Positions 25,818-34,870 of a DNA stretch of 64,000 nucleotides are shown here, piece after piece. The position numbers were made by a program, and so were the translations under genes. Each line of letters opens with the position of its first letter. Positions within the stretch are counted from its first letter, which is position 1. The stretch is from DAIPKP01 sp964545875 (GTDB lineage: Bacteria; Synergistota; Synergistia; Synergistales; Aminiphilaceae): contig CAZJHH010000008.1 of assembly GCA_964545875.1 (NCBI GenBank), forward strand, positions 50,840-114,839, read 5' to 3'. The notes under the pieces are model-generated. The model did no database searches, was not told the origin of the DNA, and was given only the letters and a program-made list of their open reading frames with translations.

Positions 25818-27356
25818 ATGTCTTTGAGCCCTTATCTGGGTAGTTCCATTACCAACACGCATCTGCGGCAGCCGGAGCACGTAACGGATATCTCCGGCAT
25901 GTGTGCGGTTTGTACCGCCAACTGTCTCGGCCCCTGTGAAATCGGGCTTTCCGCCGTGCGGGGGGCGGAGGCTATCATGCCCTATCTGGCGGATGTAAAT
26001 CAGTTCGCCTCGGAAAAGCGCTATCCCCTGGATTTCTCCCACTTCAACATCAACGGTCGGGTCTTCGGAGCCTGGGGGGCTTCGGAGGATCCCTATGAGG
26101 CCACCTTTCCCAAGGCGGATACCGCATCATCCTTCGGAAAAATCCAGAAGGTTTCCACCGCGGCTCCCTACATTTTGCCCGCCATGGCGAAGCTTGCCTG
26201 GAGAGAGTACTTCGGGGGAGCCGCTCTCTTCGGGGTTCCCGTGGTCATCGGGGAGGATGTGATAGCAAAAGATCCCGGGCTCGTCATGAAGGGCCACCGA
26301 GTGTCGGAGGCTCCTCTGATTGCGGAAATGGTGGAGGCCTTTCGCCGGTATTACCGAGGCCTGGGAGACGTGGTGCTCCAGGCGAACTTCGACGACGAAT
26401 ATCACGGAGTGCTGGAGTATGCCATGGAAAAACTTGGCATCACTTCGGTGGAACTCAAGTTCGGTCAGGCCGCCAAGGGTATCCAGGGCATGGGGTTGGT
26501 GCCGAAGATCGAGGATGCCCTCCGCTTCAAGAAGATGGGGTACGTGGTTCTGCCGGATCCGGAAGATCCCGTCGTGGCGGAGGCCTATGCCCGGGGAGAG
26601 GGGCAAATCTTCGAAAAGATCGGCAAGCTTCCCTTCTGGACGCCCGAAGAGCTGGTAAAGCGGGTGGCGGAGCTCCGTAACCTGGGAGCGGAGCGGATAT
26701 GCTTTAAAACCGGTCCCTTCGATCCCCGGGATATCGCGGTAATTCTCGAAGTTGCCTCCGAAGCCGGGGTGGACCTGGTAACTCTGGACGGAGCTGGAGG
26801 GGGTACGGGACACAGCCCTGCGAAAATGATGAACGAATGGGGTATCCCCACGGTGATTCTCGAAACGCTCACCTGCCGTATTCTGGAGAAGATGGAAAAG
26901 GCGGGCAAATCTCTGCCTCCCATCGCCATGGCGGGGGGCTTTGCCACGGAGGACCAGGTTTACAAGGGGCTTGCTCTTGGAGCCCCCTACGTGAAAACCA
27001 TCGCCCTGGGCCGGGGAGCCATGGGGGCCGCTTCGGTGGGAAAGCAGGTGGGAGAAGCTCTGAAAAAAGGAGCGGTTCCCAAGGAGTACGCCCGGTTTGG
27101 GAGCAGCGTGGAAGAAGTTTTTGCGGATTTTCGGATTATCAGGGGGTTCTACGGAGACGAGGCTCACTCAATTCCCACGGGAGCCCTGGGAGTTTTCTCC
27201 TATCTCCGCAGGGTGACCGTAGGATTGCAGCACTTCATGGCGCTGAACCGAAAATTCTCTCTTTCCCGCATCCAGCGGGAGGACGTGGTACCTCTTACGG
27301 GATATGCCGCCAAAACCACGGGGCTTGCCACCTACCAGGAGCTTCTGGAACGATAG
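25818..27356 (+). CDS. FMN-binding glutamate synthase domain protein
   Basis: 512 residues. The alpha/beta barrel of the GltB synthase domain is clear: FGQAAKGIQGMG, TLDGAGGGTGHSPAKMMNEWGIPT, IAMAGGFATEDQVYKGLALGAPYVKTIALGRG. There is no amidotransferase or GltB C-terminal domain. The N-terminus has a cysteine group MCAVCTANCLGPCEIG (CxxCxxxCxxxC), which could bind an iron-sulfur cluster. Such stand-alone proteins may use free ammonia or oxidise glutamate; activity is unproven. AGGAGGTT precedes ATG 25818. Confidence 0.85.
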   Translation: MSLSPYLGSSITNTHLRQPEHVTDISGMCAVCTANCLGPCEIGLSAVRGAEAIMPYLADVNQFASEKRYPLDFSHFNINGRVFGAWGASEDPYEATFPKADTASSFGKIQKVSTAAPYILPAMAKLAWREYFGGAALFGVPVVIGEDVIAKDPGLVMKGHRVSEAPLIAEMVEAFRRYYRGLGDVVLQANFDDEYHGVLEYAMEKLGITSVELKFGQAAKGIQGMGLVPKIEDALRFKKMGYVVLPDPEDPVVAEAYARGEGQIFEKIGKLPFWTPEELVKRVAELRNLGAERICFKTGPFDPRDIAVILEVASEAGVDLVTLDGAGGGTGHSPAKMMNEWGIPTVILETLTCRILEKMEKAGKSLPPIAMAGGFATEDQVYKGLALGAPYVKTIALGRGAMGAASVGKQVGEALKKGAVPKEYARFGSSVEEVFADFRIIRGFYGDEAHSIPTGALGVFSYLRRVTVGLQHFMALNRKFSLSRIQREDVVPLTGYAAKTTGLATYQELLER

Positions 27357-27386
27357 AACGACAAAAAATCCATGGACAGGGTCGCT

Positions 27387-27431
27387 CAACACGAGAAATC
27401 CTCCGGTTGTATCGGGGGATTTCTCGTGTTG
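27387..27431 (+). terminator. Long hairpin, probable terminator
   Basis: A 15-bp perfect stem, CAACACGAGAAATCC with GGATTTCTCGTGTTG, ends the 25.8-kb gene. The T run after it is weak, so it may also stabilise the mRNA 3' end. Confidence 0.6.
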
Positions 27432-27526
27432 TATTGCCGGAAAAGAGAACATGGGAGAGAGAAGAGAAAGCCTTGGAGGAATTTTTCCTGAGATTGTTTG
27501 GGGGTACGGGAATCGGGGTGGTATGG

Positions 27527-27973
27527 TTAGAGCCTGGGGCCTCCTCGTTTGCTTTTATAGCGTTTGAGAAGCGTATTGGTTCGCACCGAGAGAATGCCCT
27601 CCTGGGCGTATACCGTTTGGAGAACGAACTCCTCCAGGGCCTTCATGTTCTCCAGAAGTGCGTGCATGTGGAGAGTGCTCGCCCCCGTCATGAGGTAGAG
27701 GCTCTCCACCCTCTCATCCGTGCTGAGAGCTTTGGCCACCTTGTCGAGAAACAGGGGTTCCACATCGATTTCCATGAAAACCGAAACTTTTTTGCCCACC
27801 GCTCCGGGGTTCATGATAATGGTGAACTCTTCGATGATCCCTTCCTGGCGGAGCTTGTCCACCCGCTCCTTGATGCTTGCCCGGGTAAGGTCGAAAAGAC
27901 GTCCCAGGGCGGCATAGCTTATGCGGCTGTCCTTTTGGAGTTGTGCAAGTATTTCTTGATCAATATGGTCCAT
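27527..27973 (-). CDS. Lrp/AsnC family transcriptional regulator
   Basis: 148 residues. N-terminal HTH at ~5-55 (IDQEILAQLQKDSRISYAAL, LTRASIKERVDKLRQEGII) and a C-terminal RAM ligand domain (SLYLMTGASTLHMHALLEN). Lrp-type regulators sense amino acids. The gene is on the minus strand next to a chromate-type transporter and opposite the racemase/glutamate-synthase operon, so control of neighbouring amino-acid genes is plausible. Confidence 0.92.
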   Translation of the reverse strand: MDHIDQEILAQLQKDSRISYAALGRLFDLTRASIKERVDKLRQEGIIEEFTIIMNPGAVGKKVSVFMEIDVEPLFLDKVAKALSTDERVESLYLMTGASTLHMHALLENMKALEEFVLQTVYAQEGILSVRTNTLLKRYKSKRGGPRL

Positions 27974-28014
27974 GTGGCATCACCTTCCGGGATCGGATAC
28001 ATGTATTTTTAGAT

Positions 28015-28536
28015 TCAGAAAAAGAGCACTCCCAAAGCGCCTCCTGCGACGATAGCTATGGCGGGATGCACCCCCGTAAAAAGAAGGATGCCGAAGGTGA
28101 GAGCTCCGAGCAGGGCCGTGGCGGGAGAGATTACCGCCTTGGGAAACATTTCCCATACCACGAGGGCGAGAAGGGCCAGAATGACAGGACGTATGCCCTT
28201 GAGCATTCCCTGTACTCTGGGATGGTCTCCGAAATTCGCAAAGGCCAGAAAGAGGAGCATCATCATGAACACGCTCGGAAGAACCACCGCGAGAACCGCC
28301 ACCACCGCTCCGGGAATGCCCAGAACCCGGTATCCCACCACGGCGGACATTTTCGTGACGATGGGGCCCGGCAGGGAATATCCCATGGCCAGGGCATCCA
28401 TGAAATCCGTAAGAGACATCCATTGCCACGTATCCACCACCTCCGCCTGCATGAGCGGAATCATGGAAGGGCCTCCTCCGTAGGCGAGACATCCTATTTT
28501 GGTGAAGGAAAGAAACAGACGCACGAGCAACGACAT
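28015..28536 (-). CDS. Short-chain CHR (chromate transporter) family protein
   Basis: 173 residues, one CHR domain of about six membrane segments: SFTKIGCLAYGGGPSMIPLM and GYSLPGPIVTKMSAVVGY are the conserved N-terminal motifs. Short CHR proteins normally occur as two adjacent genes forming a pair; no second copy is seen on either side. Chromate or sulfate transport is the family annotation, and the real substrate in an anaerobe is uncertain. Transcribed ahead of the Lrp gene in the same direction. Confidence 0.85.
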   Translation of the reverse strand: MSLLVRLFLSFTKIGCLAYGGGPSMIPLMQAEVVDTWQWMSLTDFMDALAMGYSLPGPIVTKMSAVVGYRVLGIPGAVVAVLAVVLPSVFMMMLLFLAFANFGDHPRVQGMLKGIRPVILALLALVVWEMFPKAVISPATALLGALTFGILLFTGVHPAIAIVAGGALGVLFF

Positions 28537-28827
28537 GAGTGTACGCCTCCTTGTGTGGTTTTGCCGCGCATTTCATGCCCAAACTCCCTCAATCGATCGT
28601 AAGGGGCTGACAATTCGTATGTATTCCGTTGTTCGGAAACGTCAAAACTTTAGGCCGAAAAAAGCACTGCCAATTATACGAATGGAATTTCGAGAGGAAG
28701 TATATCATAGACGGAGAATGAATGCATCTGCTCTCCTTCTGGAATTGGCATGGTATTACGGTTTTTCGGTTCAGATTCCCGGGAAAGGGCTTCCTCGAAA
28801 TTTTGTGGGTTCACGGACGAGAATGGC
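28537..28827. other. Intergenic region between divergent genes
   Basis: About 290 bases with no convincing gene between the CHR gene and the ABC operon. A second CHR half is not present here. Nothing else recognised. Confidence 0.6.
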
Positions 28828-28857
28828 TTTACATTTCTTCGATGAAAAGTGTACAAT
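28828..28857 (+). promoter_or_regulatory. Promoter of the sugar ABC operon
   Basis: TTTACA (28828-28833), 18-base spacer, TACAAT (28852-28857), ~60 bases before the first gene. Confidence 0.65.
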
Positions 28858-28915
28858 TATTTAGTATTGTCAGGAAGAACTCTATTCCAGTATCACTGCC
28901 GGAAAGGAGACGCCC

Positions 28916-30430
28916 ATGAATCAGAAGGAAAGCGAACTGGTTCAGATCGCCGGTATTTGCAAAGACTTTTCCACCGTAAGGGTGCTTCACAACGTATCCT
29001 TCGCGGTCCGCTCCGGAGAAATTCTGGGCATTATCGGGGAAAACGGAGCCGGCAAGTCCACCCTGATGAAGATCTTGAGCGGTATCTACCAGCCTACTTC
29101 CGGGGAAATTTTCCTGGAGGGCAGGAAGGTGGATATCCGGAACCCCCTTGATGCGAAAAAACTGGGCATCAGCATCATCCCCCAGGAGTTCAACCTCGTG
29201 AACGATCTCACGGTGTACGATAACGTTTTTCTGGGGTCGGAGCTGCGTACAAAGAGGGGGTTTCTCGATAAGAAAACCATGAAAAAAAGAACCGCCGAGC
29301 TTCTGGAGGAGCTGGGAGTTTCCATCTCTCCCGAGGAGAGGATCGAAAACCTGAGCGCCGCGGAAAAACAGATGGTGGAGATCTGCAAGGCCCTGGCCTT
29401 CAAGTGCCGGATTCTCATTATGGATGAACCCACATCGGTGCTCACGCTGCATGAAATTGCCATCCTCTTTCGGCTGATGCGCCGGCTGAGAGCGGAGGGA
29501 ATGACCATTATCTACATCTCCCACAAACTGAAGGAGATCAAGGAGATATGCCATAGGGTTCTTGTTCTGCGGGACGGATATTTCGTGCTGGATAAACCCG
29601 TTTCGGAGGTCTCTCCCGAGGAGATGGCCCAGAGCATGGTGGGACGGGAGCTTTCCCAGATCTTTCCGAAAAAGGGTTCTCCTGAAGGGGTTCCCTTGCT
29701 GGAGGTTCGCCATCTTTCGGTACCCGGAGTGCTCAAGGATGTCAGCTTTACCCTGAAAAAGGGGGAGATCCTCGGTTTCGGGGGCCTTGTGGGGGCGGGA
29801 CGAACCGAAGTGGCGGAGACCCTTATAGGCCTGCGCTCCTTCTCCGAGGGGGAGATCCTTCTCAAAGGGCGCCCGCTGGAGATCCGAACTCCCCGGGATG
29901 CGGTACAGGCGGGGATAAGCTATCTCTCCGAGGATCGCCAGGGGAGCGGCATCCTCACGTCTTTCAGCGTGGTTCACAATACCACCCTCACCTCCCTGCC
30001 CCGGTATTCTTCTTCCCGAGTTCAATGGATCGACAAGAAAGAGGAGCTTGCGGCGGCTCAGCGTTACCGGGAGCTTTTCAATCTGAAAACGCCGTCTCTC
30101 GCTACTCCCCTGGAGTTTTTGAGCGGCGGCAACCAGCAGAAGGTATCCCTTTCGAAAAGTATCGACACGGAGCCGGTGGTGCTCATAGCGGACGAGCCCA
30201 CCCGGGGAGTGGACATCGCGGCCAAGCAGGAGGTCTACTCCTTCATCGGCCAGATTGTGGAGAGGGGCATTTCCTGCATCCTCATCTCTTCGGAGATGGA
30301 GGAGCTTATCGGTATGTGCCACCGGGTGGTGGTGATGCAGGATGGTCGCATTACGGGAATTCTTGAGGGAGAGCAGATCTGTGAGGAAGAAATAATGTTT
30401 TGCGCCACGGGTATAAGGGAGGGAGCCTGA
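28916..30430 (+). CDS. Ribose-type sugar ABC transporter ATPase
   Basis: 504 residues with two ATPase modules as in RbsA/MglA/XylG. First: Walker A GENGAGKS near residue 43, signature LSAAEKQMVEI, Walker B LIMDEPT. Second: degenerate Walker A GLVGAGRTE, signature LSGGNQQKVSL, Walker B LIADEPTRGVD. It powers uptake of a sugar or polyol with the permease whose TTG start follows the stop without a gap. The substrate is not visible; the neighbours suggest a sugar acid or polyol. Confidence 0.92.
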   Translation: MNQKESELVQIAGICKDFSTVRVLHNVSFAVRSGEILGIIGENGAGKSTLMKILSGIYQPTSGEIFLEGRKVDIRNPLDAKKLGISIIPQEFNLVNDLTVYDNVFLGSELRTKRGFLDKKTMKKRTAELLEELGVSISPEERIENLSAAEKQMVEICKALAFKCRILIMDEPTSVLTLHEIAILFRLMRRLRAEGMTIIYISHKLKEIKEICHRVLVLRDGYFVLDKPVSEVSPEEMAQSMVGRELSQIFPKKGSPEGVPLLEVRHLSVPGVLKDVSFTLKKGEILGFGGLVGAGRTEVAETLIGLRSFSEGEILLKGRPLEIRTPRDAVQAGISYLSEDRQGSGILTSFSVVHNTTLTSLPRYSSSRVQWIDKKEELAAAQRYRELFNLKTPSLATPLEFLSGGNQQKVSLSKSIDTEPVVLIADEPTRGVDIAAKQEVYSFIGQIVERGISCILISSEMEELIGMCHRVVVMQDGRITGILEGEQICEEEIMFCATGIREGA

Positions 30431-31399
30431 TTGAAATCTTTCGTCGAACTGCTGCGTAAACTGCCTTTGCGAAAGCATGCGTCACTGATCGCCCTGATCT
30501 TTCTGATCGTGCTTTCCTCGTTTCTGAGCCCCTATTTTCTGAAGCCCCGTAACCTCATCAACATCATGCGGCAGGTTTCCTATACGGGAATCATCAGTTT
30601 GGGAATGACCTTCGTCATCATCTCCGCGGGAATAGATCTTTCCGTGGGGTCCGTGGTGGCCTTTACCGGGGCCGTGGTGATCATCGCCATGAACAGCCTT
30701 CTTACGGTGCTTCCCAGCGAGCTTATGGTGCTTCTGGCGGGAATTCTTACGGGAATCGTGGTGGGAGGCTGTGCGGGGGCCTTTAACGGCCTCATGATCA
30801 CCCGGGGAAAGATAGCTCCCTTCATCGTCACGCTGGGTTCCATGGCTATTTTCCGTTCTCTTACGCTCTATATCGGCAATGCCGGAGAGATTCAGTCCAA
30901 AAACGCCCTGTACGGAAAGTTCGGCATGGAATCCCTCTTCGGCGTTCCCGTGCCGGTTTTCGTCCTTCTGGGGCTCGCCCTGGCACTGCATCTGGTGCTC
31001 AATAACACCCGGTACGGTCGTTATCTCTGCGCGGTGGGATCGAACCAGAAAGTGGCCCTTTTCTCGGCCATCAACGTGGATCGGGTGAAATTTTACGCCT
31101 ACACCCTCACGGGAATGCTCGTGGGAGTCTCCGCAGTGCTTCTGGGATCCCGGTTCAATGCGGTAAGCACCTCCAACATGGGGCTTGCCTTCGAGCTGGA
31201 TGCCATTGCGGCGGTCATTATCGGAGGCACCGCCATGGCGGGAGGACGGGGTACCATTTGGGGCACCGTGTGGGGAGCGCTTATTCTCGGCATCATCAAC
31301 AACATGATGAACATGGTGGGGGTCTCACCCTACCTTCAGGGCACCGTGAAGGGATTGGTCATCATCATTGCGGTGTATGTGCAGAAACAGAAGCAGTAA
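30431..31399 (+). CDS. Ribose-type sugar ABC transporter permease
   Basis: 322 residues, BPD_transp_2 family, about eight to ten membrane segments. Conserved GMTFVIISAGIDLSVGSVVAF and the AAVIIGGTAMAGGRGTIWGTVWGA block are typical of RbsC. TTG start directly after the ATPase stop, with GGGAGGGAGCC upstream, indicates tight coupling. Forms the inner-membrane channel of the importer. Confidence 0.93.
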   Translation: MKSFVELLRKLPLRKHASLIALIFLIVLSSFLSPYFLKPRNLINIMRQVSYTGIISLGMTFVIISAGIDLSVGSVVAFTGAVVIIAMNSLLTVLPSELMVLLAGILTGIVVGGCAGAFNGLMITRGKIAPFIVTLGSMAIFRSLTLYIGNAGEIQSKNALYGKFGMESLFGVPVPVFVLLGLALALHLVLNNTRYGRYLCAVGSNQKVALFSAINVDRVKFYAYTLTGMLVGVSAVLLGSRFNAVSTSNMGLAFELDAIAAVIIGGTAMAGGRGTIWGTVWGALILGIINNMMNMVGVSPYLQGTVKGLVIIIAVYVQKQKQ

Positions 31400-31445
31400 G
31401 GGGATCCATGAGAACGAGCCATAAAAACCGGGGGGAGGGTTTTCG

Positions 31446-32522
31446 GTGACGGAAAAAAGCACGTATTCCGGGGAGAATTTCCAAAAAGGGGAGATCGGAC
31501 GCCCCAAGGTCATTGTCGCTCCGTATCCCAAAAAGCTTCACGTCATCTTTTCCGAAAAGGCCCTGAATGCTTTGAAGGATCTGGTGGATCTCCGTTATCT
31601 CGGAGATCGGGAGGTGGAGAAGGAAGATCTGAATGCCGTGGTCGGCGAGGATGTGGTGGCGGTAATCGGCCAGGTATCCCTTTCGGAAAGAGAACTGGCG
31701 AAAATGCCGAATCTGCGGTGCATCTTCAACGTGGAGGGCAATTTCTACCAGAACATAGATTATTTCGCCTGCTTTCGGAACCATATCCATGTACTGAACT
31801 GCGGGAGCGCCTACGCTCTTCCCGTGGCGGAGATGGCCCTGGGCATGGCCTTGGATCTCGCCCGGGGAATAAGCCGGGAGGATCGCCGGTTTCGTCAGAG
31901 GCAGGAGGGCTTTCTCTCCGACAGCTGTGGGGATTCGGTGCTCCTTTCGGGCTCCGAGGTGGGCATTATCGGGTTCGGCAATTTGGGGAAGGCCCTGGCA
32001 AAATTGCTCCAGCCCTTTCACTGTTCCCTGAGGGTCTATGACCCCTGGCTGCCCGAAAGCGTTTTGAGGGAGTACGGCTGTACGGGGATCTCTTTGGAAG
32101 AGCTTTTGGAAAAGAGCCGGTTTATCTTCGTTATGGCGGGGGTTACCGAAGAAAATCAGGGCTTTTTGAGCCGAAAGCTCCTGGAGCGTATCCGAAAGGA
32201 TGCGTTCTTTCTGCTCATGAGCCGGGCGGCGGTGGTGGATTTTGACGCTCTCTGCGATCTTACCGAGGCGGGGCGCTTTACCGCCGCCACGGATGTCTTT
32301 CCCGAAGAGCCTCTGCCAAAGGATCACCGAGCCCGGAGAAACGAACATCTGCTTCTCTCGGCCCATCGGGCGGGGGGCATTCCCCAGGCGTATACCGCCA
32401 TAGGGGACATGGTGCTGGATGATTTGAGACTTATTCTTCAGGGACTTCCTCCGGTGCGGATGCAAAGGGCGGAACCCGAAACGGTGCGGCGCTTCGCGAG
32501 CAAACCCGCAAAAGGAGTTTGA
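31446..32522 (+). CDS. D-isomer-specific 2-hydroxyacid dehydrogenase
   Basis: 358 residues from GTG 31446. Rossmann motif GIIGFGNLGKALAKLL at ~175, the conserved LLMSRAAVVDFDAL region (usual substrate-Arg region) and SAHRAGG for the catalytic His. NAD(P)H-dependent reduction of a 2-keto acid or oxidation of a 2-hydroxy acid. It sits inside the ABC operon, between permease and binding-protein genes, so a substrate related to the imported compound is inferred. The chain has an extended N-terminus. Confidence 0.88.
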   Translation: MTEKSTYSGENFQKGEIGRPKVIVAPYPKKLHVIFSEKALNALKDLVDLRYLGDREVEKEDLNAVVGEDVVAVIGQVSLSERELAKMPNLRCIFNVEGNFYQNIDYFACFRNHIHVLNCGSAYALPVAEMALGMALDLARGISREDRRFRQRQEGFLSDSCGDSVLLSGSEVGIIGFGNLGKALAKLLQPFHCSLRVYDPWLPESVLREYGCTGISLEELLEKSRFIFVMAGVTEENQGFLSRKLLERIRKDAFFLLMSRAAVVDFDALCDLTEAGRFTAATDVFPEEPLPKDHRARRNEHLLLSAHRAGGIPQAYTAIGDMVLDDLRLILQGLPPVRMQRAEPETVRRFASKPAKGV

Positions 32523-32676
32523 TCCCGTACATGAAACGGTAGAGCGTAGAGAAAATTCCCGTCCAAGGGGGTGATGCCGTCGAAAAGTGTTTCTATCCGC
32601 TCCGATAATGGAAGCGGACCATGGCGGAGCAGTGAAAGAGGTACGAATTTTTATCTTGAAGGAGGTCTCGTCGGAA

Positions 32677-33663
32677 ATGAAAAAGCTTATCGTATGCACC
32701 CTGGTATGTGTTCTTCTTGCTCTGACCCTTTGCGGGGTCGCTCCGGGGGAATCCAAAAATTATACGGGAAAGATCGGCATCTCCCTTCCCACAGCTACTC
32801 ACGGATACATGGGAAGGGTCAACTGGTGGGTCAAAAAGGCCGTAAGCGACTGGCAGGCGAAATGCCCGGATCTGGAATTCCTGGTGGTTACCGCAGATAG
32901 CGTCACCAAGCAGGCTGCGGATATCGAAGATCTCATGATCAAGGAAATTGACGCCCTGGTCTGCTTCCCCTTCGATTCTTCCCTCACCGCGGTTATCGAG
33001 AAGGCCTACGACAGCGGCATCTATACGGTGGTGCTCGACCGGGGAACCACGAGACCCGTCTATCACGTATATATCAGCAACGATGACGAGGGCTACACCC
33101 GGGAAGGAACCAAGTGGATCGCGGAGCAGCTCGGAGGAAAGGGCAAACTCGTCATCATCGAAGGCATTCCCAGTGTGATCAACACTATCCGGGTGGATAC
33201 CATCAAGGAGACCGCCGCCAAATACGGCCTGGAGGTTCTCGATTCGCAGCCGGGTATGTGGAACCCCGAAAAGGCTCTGGCGGTAATGGAGAACTATCTG
33301 CAAAAGTACCCTCACATCGATGCTGTCTACACTGCGGATGACGACATGCTCAAGGGAGCTCTCCAGGCTTACAAGGAGTCCGGAAGAGACGACATCAAGA
33401 TTTTCCTGGGTGGTGCGGCGGACAAGGAAATTCTCAAGATGATCATGGAAGGATCCAATCCTCTGGTGCAGGCCAACGTAACCTATCCTCCCGACTGTAT
33501 CGCCACCGCCATCAGCCTGGCGATTCTCGGGCATAACGAGCAGGTTCTGGAAGGGTTCTACCAGAAAAAGCTTCCTATCCGCATTATCCTCGCGGCAGAG
33601 CTGATCACCAAGGAAAACGCCGAGCAGTACTACATGGCGGACGAACTGAACTTCGACATGTAG
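32677..33663 (+). CDS. Sugar ABC transporter substrate-binding protein
   Basis: 328 residues from ATG 32677 (AAGGAGG upstream; the frame starts earlier). Signal peptide KKLIVCTLVCVLLALTLCG with a Cys that might be a lipobox but lacks a clear consensus. Periplasmic-binding-protein type 1 fold: IGISLPTATHGYMGRVNWWV, KEIDALVCFPFDS, AVYTADDDMLKGALQAYKESG. Binds the sugar outside the cell and delivers it to the permease. A strong terminator follows. Confidence 0.92.
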   Translation: MKKLIVCTLVCVLLALTLCGVAPGESKNYTGKIGISLPTATHGYMGRVNWWVKKAVSDWQAKCPDLEFLVVTADSVTKQAADIEDLMIKEIDALVCFPFDSSLTAVIEKAYDSGIYTVVLDRGTTRPVYHVYISNDDEGYTREGTKWIAEQLGGKGKLVIIEGIPSVINTIRVDTIKETAAKYGLEVLDSQPGMWNPEKALAVMENYLQKYPHIDAVYTADDDMLKGALQAYKESGRDDIKIFLGGAADKEILKMIMEGSNPLVQANVTYPPDCIATAISLAILGHNEQVLEGFYQKKLPIRIILAAELITKENAEQYYMADELNFDM

Positions 33664-33692
33664 GAATTTTGGACGAAGTAGCTCGGGAACGG

Positions 33693-33728
33693 AAAAAAGC
33701 TGCTGACAGTTTCGTCAGCAGCTTTTTT
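33693..33728 (+). terminator. Terminator after the ABC operon
   Basis: AAAAGCTGCTGAC pairs with GTCAGCAGCTTTT around AGTTTC, ending in T6. Confidence 0.9.
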
Positions 33729-33777
33729 AACCGGTACGAAGCAGTGACCGTCTAGTTTGTGCAAAGGAGATGTGTTC

Positions 33778-34827
33778 ATGAGTCACATACAGGGGCCCGC
33801 TCTTTTTCTGGCTCAGTTCTACGGAACCGAACCTCCCTTCGATACATTGCGGAATCTTACCTCCTGGGCGAAGGATCTGGGATATGAGGGGGTGCAGATT
33901 CCCGCAAACGAAAAAGGGCTTATCGACATCGACCTGGCCGCAGAATCTACCGCTTACTGCGACGAACTCAAAGAAAGCTGCAGCGGCCTGAAAATTACCG
34001 AAATCGCCTCGCACCTCTTCGGGCAGCTCGTGGCGGTACATCCCGCCTACGACGAGCTTTTCGACGTATTTACGGAGCCCTCTCTCAGAAACAATCCCCG
34101 GGAACGCCAGAAATGGGCGGTGGCAAAAATGATACGCACCATAAAGGCCTCCGCCAACCTCGGGTTGAAAGTGGTTCCCACCTTCAGCGGCGCTCTTCTC
34201 TGGCACCTTGTCTATCCCTGGCCTCAGAGACCCGGAGGACTTGTGGAGGAAGGTTTTGCGGAACTCGCCCGGCTGTGGGAGCCCGTTCTCCGCGCCGCCG
34301 AGGAATACGGTATCGATGTGGCCTACGAAATTCACCCCGGAGAGGATTTGCACGACGGAGTCAGCTTCGAGCGTTTTCTCGAGGCCACGGGAAACCATGG
34401 ACGGGTAAACATCCTCTACGATCCATCCCACTTCGTTCTGCAGTGCATGGATTATATCGGCTACATCAAAACCTACGCTCCCTACATCAAAGCTTTCCAC
34501 GTAAAGGATGCGGAGTTTGTTTCCTCTCCCCGGCAGGGAGTCTACGGAGGATACAGCTCGTGGAAGGATCGGGCGGGCCGTTTCCGCAGCCTGGGAGACG
34601 GGGACGTGGACTTTAAAAAAGTCTTTACCGCCCTTACCGAAATCGGATACGATTCTTGGGCGGTGCTCGAATGGGAATGCTGTATCAAGGATTTTCGCCA
34701 GGGTGCCCGGGAGGGAGCCCCCTTTATCCGCTCCATGATCATAGAAACAGCGGAAAAAGCCTTCGACGACTTTGCCGGAGGAGACGGGGACAGGGAAAAA
34801 AATCGAAGAATTCTGGGACTGGATTGA
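33778..34827 (+). CDS. Sugar phosphate isomerase/epimerase (TIM barrel)
   Basis: 349 residues from ATG 33778 (AAAGGAG upstream). AP-endonuclease-2-like barrel: LGYEGVQIPANEKG, TEIASHLFGQLVAVHP, VAYEIHPGEDLHDG, NILYDPSHFVLQ, FHVKDAEF and AVLEWEC carry the usual metal-ligand Glu/Asp/His set. Acts on a sugar or inositol-type intermediate. It follows the terminator of the ABC operon and precedes an oxidoreductase, so it is probably the catabolic arm for the imported sugar. Confidence 0.88.
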   Translation: MSHIQGPALFLAQFYGTEPPFDTLRNLTSWAKDLGYEGVQIPANEKGLIDIDLAAESTAYCDELKESCSGLKITEIASHLFGQLVAVHPAYDELFDVFTEPSLRNNPRERQKWAVAKMIRTIKASANLGLKVVPTFSGALLWHLVYPWPQRPGGLVEEGFAELARLWEPVLRAAEEYGIDVAYEIHPGEDLHDGVSFERFLEATGNHGRVNILYDPSHFVLQCMDYIGYIKTYAPYIKAFHVKDAEFVSSPRQGVYGGYSSWKDRAGRFRSLGDGDVDFKKVFTALTEIGYDSWAVLEWECCIKDFRQGAREGAPFIRSMIIETAEKAFDDFAGGDGDREKNRRILGLD

Positions 34828-34870
34828 AAAATCCTCCATAACGATAAGGACAAGAACGGAGGAAATAACC

